Made by a program: the position numbers and the translations under genes. Below, piece after piece: positions 48,969 through 55,737 of a stretch of DNA of 57,206 nucleotides (the first letter of the stretch is position 1; each line of letters opens with the position of its first letter). The notes under the pieces are model-generated. The model was given only the letters and a program-made list of their open reading frames with translations, was not told the origin of the DNA and ran no database searches. The stretch is from positions 1 through 57,206 of the IMG/VR virus record IMGVR_UViG_3300028666_000039, one strand, 5' to 3'. This stretch comes from a virus.

Positions 48969-49210
48969 CGTTCTCTATAATCGCGAAGCTATTTGGCCGT
49001 GACCGCCAATATATCTCGGAGGCCAAAGTCTCTTTTGGGGCGATGAATTTTGGGAATGCTCTAAGAATGATCGACGACGAAGAACTCAACCAACGCGGAA
49101 GGGAGTTGAGGATGGACTTCGACAAGTCAACGCTCAAGATGTGCGAAGATGCTCCGCCAGTCCGAGGGGCATACCAAGTAGAAATACTGCCAACGAAAAA
49201 AGCTCGCTAA
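48965..49210 (+). CDS. Hypothetical protein, 81 residues
   Basis: ATG overlaps the previous stop by 4 bases. Amphipathic and charged (MIDDEELNQRGRELRMDFDK); no family recognised. Its stop is followed after 2 bases by a family A palindrome. Confidence 0.55.
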   Translation: MTFSIIAKLFGRDRQYISEAKVSFGAMNFGNALRMIDDEELNQRGRELRMDFDKSTLKMCEDAPPVRGAYQVEILPTKKAR

Positions 49211-49212
49211 CT

Positions 49213-49228
49213 CGCGCAACGGTGCGCG
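49213..49228. repeat. Palindrome family A copy (CGCGCAACGGTGCGCG)
   Basis: Context TAACT-palindrome-GAAAGGAAGTT, ending 11 nt before ATG 49240. Confidence 0.9.
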
Positions 49229-49239
49229 GAAAGGAAGTT

Positions 49240-49647
49240 ATGTCATTAGCAACATGGAAAACAGAATTCTATCCGGTCGATGCAAATACGAAAATGACGA
49301 GACACAAAGCAGTTCAGCACTCACTTTTGAAGTGGACTGGACTCCTGCCAAAGAATCTCGCCAAACACAACCTCTATTCGGTCAATCATTCGATACGGGA
49401 AGACTGGTCTGACCAATTCATGATCGACGCTCATTCGTGCGCTCTCTGCCAACTCAGCATAGGACAGCACTGTGATAAGTGTCCACTACAAAAAGTAAGA
49501 GGCGGTGTCGATTGCGATGACCGACGTAAGACGGAAGTAATTGCGCCGTACCTCGTATTTACAACCTGCAAGAACCCGAAACCAATGATTAAGTGGCTCA
49601 GAAAAGCGCTTATCCTAACTCAACCACGAAAGCGAGTGAAGTCGTGA
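49240..49647 (+). CDS. Hypothetical zinc-binding protein, 135 residues
   Basis: ATG 49240 behind GGAAAGGAAG. Cys67, Cys70, Cys78, Cys81 (CALCQLSIGQHCDKC) and Cys92 form a treble-clef-like or ribbon motif. The C-terminal tail is basic (MIKWLRKALILTQPRKRVKS). Probably binds nucleic acid; no family recognised. Confidence 0.6.
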   Translation: MSLATWKTEFYPVDANTKMTRHKAVQHSLLKWTGLLPKNLAKHNLYSVNHSIREDWSDQFMIDAHSCALCQLSIGQHCDKCPLQKVRGGVDCDDRRKTEVIAPYLVFTTCKNPKPMIKWLRKALILTQPRKRVKS

Positions 49648-50255
49648 ATGACATCGACAAATACACCCAACAAGTAGGACTCGCTCTTGGTCCGGAGTGG
49701 CAGTTTGAAGAGAAGGAAGAGAAGGGCGATCACTGGGGATGCCTCCACACGAAGGAGCTTAACCTCAGCGTTTATGGGTCGCGGGATCCACAGAAATATA
49801 ATCTCCATCTCAGCCTCAACAATGAGCTGAACGAACACAGACCATGCGCCGCGACTCAGTATGCCGATATCGGCGTAGCGAGGACGAAAACGCCTCAACA
49901 GGTCGCGGGCGAAGTTAGAAGGCGACTTCTACCGCAGATGGAGGAAACTGTTCGAAAGTCCGTTCTCAATCTTATCGAGTTCAACCAGGCGAGAAAGAAT
50001 GCAGACCGGATTGCGCTCTTACTCAAAGAGGCGTTGCCCACTCTGAAAATCGACGAGCGAAATGAAAAACTCTCGGACTCTTCGCTCTCCATGCCATACG
50101 ATTCCAAGATAACGCTCGACATAGACGTTAATGGGCATGCGAAAGCTCGTCAGGTTGAAATCAAGGTCGGACGGGTCTCGACAGAAATGGCAGTCGCCAT
50201 TCTCAAAGCTATCGGTACGATCGGACTACAAGTAGGAGAAGACGATGAAGATTAA
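49644..50255 (+). CDS. Hypothetical protein, 203 residues
   Basis: GTG start overlapping the previous stop. N-terminal half with aromatic and basic residues (YNLHLSLNNELNEHRPCAAT), a central helix (GEVRRRLLPQMEETVRKSVL) and an acidic end (GEDDED). Resembles small phage proteins of unknown function; no family recognised. Confidence 0.6.
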   Translation: MNDIDKYTQQVGLALGPEWQFEEKEEKGDHWGCLHTKELNLSVYGSRDPQKYNLHLSLNNELNEHRPCAATQYADIGVARTKTPQQVAGEVRRRLLPQMEETVRKSVLNLIEFNQARKNADRIALLLKEALPTLKIDERNEKLSDSSLSMPYDSKITLDIDVNGHAKARQVEIKVGRVSTEMAVAILKAIGTIGLQVGEDDED

Positions 50256-50475
50256 TGTATGCGACCCATGCCTCATTGAAGGATTTATAGTGCCTACTCA
50301 AAGGCGGCTTAAACTGCGACAGGGCGGTATGTCTGTGTCGGTTGATTGCTGCCCGAGACACGCGGACGAATTAAGGAAGAAGAGTGTCGGCGCGGAAGAG
50401 ATGGCACAGATTACGCACAATGCGTTTATCTCCGCTATTGATATCGACGGAAAGACATTTATTAGAAAAATGTAA
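50245..50475 (+). CDS. Hypothetical Cys-rich protein, 76 residues
   Basis: CDPC near the start and CCPRH in the middle suggest a single zinc site; the rest is helical (ADELRKKSVGAEEMAQITHN). Overlaps the preceding gene by 11 bases. Confidence 0.55.
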   Translation: MKINVCDPCLIEGFIVPTQRRLKLRQGGMSVSVDCCPRHADELRKKSVGAEEMAQITHNAFISAIDIDGKTFIRKM

Positions 50476-50477
50476 CT

Positions 50478-50493
50478 CGCGCAACGTTGCGCG
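50478..50493. repeat. Palindrome family A copy (CGCGCAACGTTGCGCG, perfect)
   Basis: The fully symmetric member, two bases after a stop codon (TAACT) and 29 nt before ATG 50523. Confidence 0.9.
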
Positions 50494-50522
50494 GCAACAA
50501 ACAAAAAGGAAACCTTACGACT

Positions 50523-53500
50523 ATGGAAACGAAAGGACAGAAAGTCACCGAGAAATTACTGGAGAGTATCGGTGACGCTACTACGAATATCAATCTCCAA
50601 AAGGGGCTGCAACAATACTATACGCCTCAGAGGTTCGCTGAGTTTCTGTGCAAAGTCTTTGCAGATCAAAGTTCTGGACATCTTAGCGTCCTCGACATCA
50701 CTTGCGGTGCAGGTTCGCTTTTACTTCCATTCACGGCTCGCAACGTAACGAATCGAACTTGGAACGGCAAGGAATATGAGACGGAAGAAATGCCAGCAAA
50801 CGAGGTCTACGGTGTGGAGCTGGACAAGGAAAATATTCCAGGGAAAGAAGTCCCTGGCAACTTTCTACATGCAGACTTCACTCAGTTCTACAAATACCTC
50901 AAAGCGGTTCAATTTGAAGCGGACATATTCGCACTCAATCCGCCGTTCGGATTAAGTTGGGACGTTTCGGAGGATGTTCCGAAGAACTCAGTCGAAGCAA
51001 CGATGGCAATGGCTTATGAACTCAGTCACCAATATAGCGGTGGCTATATCATCATGTCAGCCAGGAATGCAGAGATCATAACGGAAAGCCATCCCGAGTT
51101 ACTTGAGAAGGTCTTCTTTCGACTCAACGTCAAGGGACTTTTCAAACCGTTCTCAGATGTCGATAGTGTAGTCCTCTTCTTTGGAAAAAACTGCCGACAC
51201 TATCGCGACAGAGTTTTTGATATCGACTTTCAAACGGCCAAGGATAGCGAATACGACACGATCATAAAAGATATTTCCCATGTCACATACTACGACGTTT
51301 CAGTCACTAGTCGTTCGTCATTAGCTGAACGTCGTCAAAACAGACAACTTTGGCTGGCTGCTGTTGACCGATACAAACAGGACAAGGGAGCGCGTAAACA
51401 GAAGTTCTCCGTCGAGTTAAGAGGCGGAAAGCTGCGGTGTGCTTTCACGCTCTATGAGGAATTTACACTCGCCAAGCAGTTGAAGGGCGACGAAATATCT
51501 GTGTTCCGGCAGATGAATGGAGTAGCGCCGACGTATTTCAGTTTCAACTCCATCGCTCGACGAACCCTCATGCTTCTGCTGGCCAAAGGCATGACGATTC
51601 AACCTGCGGCGAAAGCGGCAATCGACAAGGGACTCCAAGACTCTGCATTTCTCAATGCGCCATTCTACGACCTCAAGCCTCAGCAGCGATTGGGATGGTT
51701 GAACGATCTTACTCAAATCAAATGCGTAAAGGGCGGCGACTGGCGCGGCATTACCTACGTCCAGGATACGATGTATGAGATATGGACGACTAGTAAGGTA
51801 ATGAGCACCTATTACGGCAAAGAAGATAAAGAGGGCGAGTTCCAGAAGCAGCAACGAGTCCTCCACGTTACGATCGGACCGGCTGAGTTCGACGAATCGC
51901 CGGACGACATCGCGTTCCTAATAAAACACTTCGACGTTCCGAACCCCTCAAACGTGCGAGACTTAAAGCCCGAACTTTATGCGGTCGTCCGCAAAATCAT
52001 TGAGTCGCCGGTATTCGCTTCATTCACTCTGACGGCCTTCCAGGTAGAAGACCTGTCTCGCGCCTGCATGAAAGACGCTTTCGTCCTGGCATGGGAGCAG
52101 GGTACCGGAAAGACGCGCGGCATAATTGTTTGGGGTATGGTAAAAGCGATTCTGGAAAACAACAAGTTAGTCGCCGACATCGTAGCCGGAAAAGACGTTA
52201 CGCTGAAGCACGTCGTCAAGGCGATCAGGAAACGATTTCTCGTCGTGATGCCGAAGAATATCATGGGACAGTGGCAAAAGTTCCTAACTGACAACGGAAT
52301 CAACGCTACGGTGCTAAGCGACGTGATTCAGGCGAACAAACTGCGCAGGACACACGCCAGCGAACTCGAATTCTACATAACTGACTACGGAATCATCAAG
52401 TCGAGCCGGAGATTCCCAAATCAGTCGCCTTGCGAAGTTCAGAGGGTGTCGGAGTTCTATCTCGACAACTATCTGAAACTGGAATCGAGCGAGACGTTTT
52501 GGGAGAAGAAGAATCACACGCAGACGAAGCAGTGGCAGGACTATCTTGAAATCAGACGAATGCAACTCTTCCCGTCATCCTGCAAAGAGTTCTGTCCGAA
52601 ATGCAAAACCGTAAAGGGCGAGGGATGGAACGGGTACGCTTGCAAGAAGTGTTCCACGAATACCTACGGGAAGCGATTCAAGGGCATGGCCTACGTTCTT
52701 AAGCATGTCTTTGACATCATCGCCCTGGACGAATCGGAACGAATCAAGAACAAAGATACATTGGTCGGCAGAGCGATCTTGGGAATGAGGGCAAAGTATA
52801 AATGCTGTTCATCCGGGACACCGATCAAGGCATACATTCGAGATATGTATTCGGTAATGCACTGGGTTCTCGGCAACGCATCGCCGCGATTCCCCTACGA
52901 CTACGCCAATGGAGGCATGGACAAGTTCCTGACCGACTACGGCGTATGGGAAACTCGAATGGAGGACCGCAGAAAAGGACTCGCGAAATCCTCTCCCAAG
53001 CTCTTGCCGGAGATCAGCAACTTGGCTCTTTGGTGGAAGCTGTTCTTTCCGGCTGCGATTCGTCGTCGCCAGGAAGAAATCGACGAGGAATTCGTGAATA
53101 TCAAGTTCCACTATACGGCCGTACCGTTCGCCAAGAAGCAACATGCGCTCTATCAGTGGTGGATTGCGAACTTCGCTCAGTGGTACAAAGAGAATCGAAA
53201 CGAGGAGGCTAGTGGAAATCCGTCCCCCTACGATCTCATCAAAGGATTGTTGTGGAAGATGCGATTCACGGCTACCAACCCGGACTCGAAGAATCTTTGG
53301 GCGCACAATGGCTTAGGCTCGGGATCCAATTTCACTCCGAAAAACCTGGCAATCATAAAACAGGTCTCGGAGCTACTGAAAGACGGTAGACGGATTGTCG
53401 TGTTCTCGGCATTGAAAGACGAATGCGCCTTCTTGGACATCGTTCTCAATCAGGCCGGAGTCAAGTCGGAAGTTGTCAACGGCGACATTCCGCCTCTTAA

Positions 53501-54056
53501 ACAAGGCGAGAAGGTGTTGAAGTTTCAACAAGGCAAGCTCGACGTGCTGATCTGCGGCATCGACGCTATGAAGTCAGGCCACGATATTAGCGAAGCGAGT
53601 GCGGCAGTTGTCTGCGACTTCCCGTGGAATTCTTCTGACTTCCGACAAGCCGTTAAGAGAATTCATCGCAAGTCATCCAAGCGCGACGTGGACGTATTTG
53701 TGGTCTACACCGCAGCCAGCGTTGACGAGCGCATGAAAGACCTAGTTGAGAAAAAAGGCGCTATGTCGGACATCGCAATCGACGGAGAGCTTATTTCGCA
53801 GGACAGCGAAGACCTTGATTTCGTGAAGATATTGAAAGAGACAATCGAACTCTTCAAGAAGTCAGAGACCGGCGCAGATGAGCTTGAGATCGAGCGCGAA
53901 GCCCGAAAAGAACTAGAATCGCTAGGCATAGCGCTGGCAGGTATTCGCAATCGACCACTTCCAGTTATCGAAGGAGACGGCGACGAAACATGGAGAGACA
54001 TTCCAGACGACATCCTCGACGGTTTCTTGGAAGCACTAGACAGGGAGGCTGCGTAA
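50523..54056 (+). CDS. DNA methyltransferase - SNF2-type helicase fusion
   Basis: A 1177-residue two-part protein. Residues 1-290 are an adenine-type DNA methyltransferase: motif I DITCGAGSLLLPF (58-70), motif IV NPPF (about 139-142), preceded by YYTPQRFAEFL as in type I and type IIG enzymes. About 500-1010 is an SF2 translocase: EQGTGKT (524-530), DESE in place of DEAH (736-739), SGTPI, and the C-lobe QAVKRIHRKSS. Four cysteines (about 690-710, CPKC and CKKC) form a zinc ribbon between motor motifs. The build resembles P1 DarB-type anti-restriction proteins. A family B palindrome is in its coding part (51980-51993). Confidence 0.85.
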   Translation: METKGQKVTEKLLESIGDATTNINLQKGLQQYYTPQRFAEFLCKVFADQSSGHLSVLDITCGAGSLLLPFTARNVTNRTWNGKEYETEEMPANEVYGVELDKENIPGKEVPGNFLHADFTQFYKYLKAVQFEADIFALNPPFGLSWDVSEDVPKNSVEATMAMAYELSHQYSGGYIIMSARNAEIITESHPELLEKVFFRLNVKGLFKPFSDVDSVVLFFGKNCRHYRDRVFDIDFQTAKDSEYDTIIKDISHVTYYDVSVTSRSSLAERRQNRQLWLAAVDRYKQDKGARKQKFSVELRGGKLRCAFTLYEEFTLAKQLKGDEISVFRQMNGVAPTYFSFNSIARRTLMLLLAKGMTIQPAAKAAIDKGLQDSAFLNAPFYDLKPQQRLGWLNDLTQIKCVKGGDWRGITYVQDTMYEIWTTSKVMSTYYGKEDKEGEFQKQQRVLHVTIGPAEFDESPDDIAFLIKHFDVPNPSNVRDLKPELYAVVRKIIESPVFASFTLTAFQVEDLSRACMKDAFVLAWEQGTGKTRGIIVWGMVKAILENNKLVADIVAGKDVTLKHVVKAIRKRFLVVMPKNIMGQWQKFLTDNGINATVLSDVIQANKLRRTHASELEFYITDYGIIKSSRRFPNQSPCEVQRVSEFYLDNYLKLESSETFWEKKNHTQTKQWQDYLEIRRMQLFPSSCKEFCPKCKTVKGEGWNGYACKKCSTNTYGKRFKGMAYVLKHVFDIIALDESERIKNKDTLVGRAILGMRAKYKCCSSGTPIKAYIRDMYSVMHWVLGNASPRFPYDYANGGMDKFLTDYGVWETRMEDRRKGLAKSSPKLLPEISNLALWWKLFFPAAIRRRQEEIDEEFVNIKFHYTAVPFAKKQHALYQWWIANFAQWYKENRNEEASGNPSPYDLIKGLLWKMRFTATNPDSKNLWAHNGLGSGSNFTPKNLAIIKQVSELLKDGRRIVVFSALKDECAFLDIVLNQAGVKSEVVNGDIPPLKQGEKVLKFQQGKLDVLICGIDAMKSGHDISEASAAVVCDFPWNSSDFRQAVKRIHRKSSKRDVDVFVVYTAASVDERMKDLVEKKGAMSDIAIDGELISQDSEDLDFVKILKETIELFKKSETGADELEIEREARKELESLGIALAGIRNRPLPVIEGDGDETWRDIPDDILDGFLEALDREAA
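51980..51993. repeat. Palindrome family B copy (TGCGGTCGTCCGCA)
   Basis: Coding copy (within YAVVRKI) between the methyltransferase and helicase parts of the fusion. Confidence 0.75.
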
Positions 54057-54277
54057 TGGGAGTCGATGCGGTGGTATTGCGAAATCCGACTCAGACGTTT
54101 GCCGAAGTAGAACTGCGGTCGGGCAAGGCTGTTGTATTGGCCTTTGCCCTGCCCGCAGAGGGGAATGACTGGCAACAAAGAGTTAGGACAGCGTTAGGGA
54201 GATCATATCCAAGAAAGTTCCTGCGGTCGATCAAATTCAGACAAGGAACCTTCCATCCAATCACCCCCGGCGCGTAA
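54056..54277 (+). CDS. Hypothetical protein, 73 residues
   Basis: ATG 54056 shares a base with the fusion gene stop. Basic second half (RVRTALGRSYPRKFLRSIKF). The stop lies inside a family A palindrome. No family recognised. Confidence 0.55.
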   Translation: MGVDAVVLRNPTQTFAEVELRSGKAVVLAFALPAEGNDWQQRVRTALGRSYPRKFLRSIKFRQGTFHPITPGA

Positions 54278-54286
54278 CGTTGCGCG
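54271..54286. repeat. Palindrome family A copy (CGCGTAACGTTGCGCG)
   Basis: Variant with CGCGT at one end; outer bases extend the stem (CCGG ... CCGG). The stop codon TAA of the preceding gene is in its left arm; 20 nt later a new ATG starts. Confidence 0.85.
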
Positions 54287-54306
54287 CCGGACATCGAAAG
54301 AGGAAA

Positions 54307-54585
54307 ATGGCAAAAAAGAGTAAACAGCCGCCAAGCCTACCACTGGACTTACAGTAACTTGCAGATGCAGTTAGAGGTCTCGCGGCTTATATTAAACAAG
54401 CGGCTTATATTAAACAATGGGGCAACAGCTATACTGCGGGCGCAAGTTATTCGGCTACCATTTTACTCGTATCACTAGCGGTTGACGCGAATACTGAAAC
54501 ATTAAAAATGACCCTTAGTCACGTAATGCACAAGGGGAAGATGGTTGGTGACTGGGAGGTCGTTGCTAGAAAGGTGTCGTCTTGA
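54307..54585 (+). pseudogene. Stop-interrupted small gene (pseudogene or readthrough)
   Basis: ATG 54307 behind AAGAGGAAA opens 16 codons (MAKKSKQPPSLPLDLQ), then TAA (54355-54357), then 75 further in-frame codons ending at TGA 54583. The whole frame reads as one protein-like sequence of about 92 residues (LADAVRGLAAYIKQ..., SATILLVSLAVDANTETLKM). A perfect 18-bp tandem repeat (54382-54417) duplicates AAYIKQ. A recent nonsense mutation is the simplest reading; regulated readthrough (TAA followed by C) is an alternative. Confidence 0.55.
54382..54417 (+). repeat. Tandem repeat, two 18-bp units
   Basis: GCGGCTTATATTAAACAA twice without change, in the frame of the interrupted gene, adding six residues. 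Confidence 0.95.
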
Positions 54586-54593
54586 AAAGAAAA

Positions 54594-54618
54594 GGGGGAC
54601 GGCAACCAACCGTCCCCC
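54594..54618. terminator. Strong hairpin closing the accessory operon
   Basis: GGGGGACGG (54594-54602), loop CAACCAA, CCGTCCCCC (54610-54618). A T-tract follows only on the minus strand (TTTTCTTTTC), but the 9-bp GC stem after the last gene fits an end of the rightward operon too. Confidence 0.65.
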
Positions 54619-54693
54619 GTATCGCAACAAACAAAAACCCATTTAAGGGCATTACAATATAGAAAATTCATCCGAATCACGCAATAGGTAGTA

Positions 54694-54723
54694 TTGACAA
54701 ACAGTAGCCCCAAGCAATACATT
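54694..54723 (+). promoter_or_regulatory. Promoter of the 54.7 kb unit
   Basis: TTGACA (54694-54699), 18 bp, TACATT (54718-54723). ATTATCACAAG (54721-54731), the half-site of the 40.7-kb inverted repeat, covers the end of the -10 and the start region. Confidence 0.65.
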
Positions 54724-54745
54724 ATCACAAGAAAGAAGTGGCGAT

Positions 54746-54910
54746 ATGGTAGATTGCTTATTTTTCACGTCGAAAGACTTCCCTTGTCCTTATCACGCCC
54801 TAATGCTATCGCAGGAACAGACAGATGCGTGGAGGCTGGCCATAAAAGCTGCTGAGAGGGTGCGGAGGTATCGACCAAGGACAATAGGGATTTCCGCTGA
54901 TGTGGTTTAG
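54746..54910 (+). CDS. Hypothetical small protein, 54 residues
   Basis: ATG 54746 behind AGAAGTGG, about 22 bases past the -10 box of its own promoter. Contains FFTSKDFPCPYHALMLSQEQ and a basic helix (AIKAAERVRRYRPRTIG). It is the only gene directly behind the promoter at 54694, which argues that it is real. No family recognised. Confidence 0.5.
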   Translation: MVDCLFFTSKDFPCPYHALMLSQEQTDAWRLAIKAAERVRRYRPRTIGISADVV

Positions 54911-54970
54911 TTCAAAAAATTTGCACGTTCACGATACACGAACACACACAATAAATGAACAAGGAGCGAT

Positions 54971-55264
54971 ATGAGTAAAGACTCATCGGTACGCGTTATC
55001 ATCAAAGTCCCAAAGTCTCACGAGATGCCGGAGCAACAAGTTCCGGGGCGAATTGTCGGAATGGCGCAGATATGGGGACCGGAAGGAAAACACAATTTGT
55101 TCGTTGTCGAACTCGACAGAGGACAATACACCGAAGACAGGAAACTCTTCGTCTCGCAAGTCGTGGTTGACTTCGACAATCTAATTCCCCCAGGAGATAG
55201 CGATGCAACAGACATTTCAGGCTTGTTGGCCGGACTTAACGGAGACGGAGGCGATATAGTCTAA
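54971..55264 (+). CDS. Hypothetical protein, 97 residues
   Basis: AAGGAGCGAT precedes the ATG. Beta-rich (PGRIVGMAQIWGPEGKHNLF then VVELDRGQYTEDRKLF) with an acidic Gly-rich end. Its stop overlaps the next start. No family recognised. Confidence 0.6.
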   Translation: MSKDSSVRVIIKVPKSHEMPEQQVPGRIVGMAQIWGPEGKHNLFVVELDRGQYTEDRKLFVSQVVVDFDNLIPPGDSDATDISGLLAGLNGDGGDIV

Positions 55265-55737
55265 TGACAGACGAGCAGGGAATGAAACTGGAGGGTGTCG
55301 ATAGGGCGATAGCTGAATTGGTTCGTCCGTCCCGACTAGGCTACTACAAGGAAGAAGTCATTCTATTGCTGCTCAAGAACCTTAGAGCGGCGATTGCAGA
55401 TAGTCCAATAGCGGAAGTAGGGCTTAAGAGGTTCGCTAGATTAGAGAGGCGGATAATGTCACTCCTTAATTCAGCGCCGGTAATTTTGGACGAATTCATC
55501 GACCAATTAGTCGGAATAGAAAATCTCGTTACGAGAATGCGCGGAATCAAACTCCATCAACACACTAAAACCAAACTGAGGAATTTCTATTATGGAAACC
55601 GAGATGCAGTCCATCCAGAACCCGACTGTCGCATCACAACCGAGCGAATCGGTAGCCGTGCAAGACACGACCTTTGCGGTATGGATGGAACAGTTGTCAT
55701 TGAACACGAGGAGGGCTTACCGAACAAACGTGCTTGA
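55264..55737 (+). CDS. Hypothetical protein overlapping the recombinase gene
   Basis: A 157-residue protein; the first 110 residues are helical (YKEEVILLLLKNLRAAIADS, IVRRIMSLL-like RLERRIMSLLN). The last 49 residues lie inside the recombinase gene in another frame and look atypical, so the end may be a later extension. Confidence 0.55.
   Translation: MTDEQGMKLEGVDRAIAELVRPSRLGYYKEEVILLLLKNLRAAIADSPIAEVGLKRFARLERRIMSLLNSAPVILDEFIDQLVGIENLVTRMRGIKLHQHTKTKLRNFYYGNRDAVHPEPDCRITTERIGSRARHDLCGMDGTVVIEHEEGLPNKRA

Noticed and set aside
51417-51866. 149-codon antisense frame in the methyltransferase-helicase gene
   Set aside because: Shadow; the plus-strand gene is certain from its motifs.
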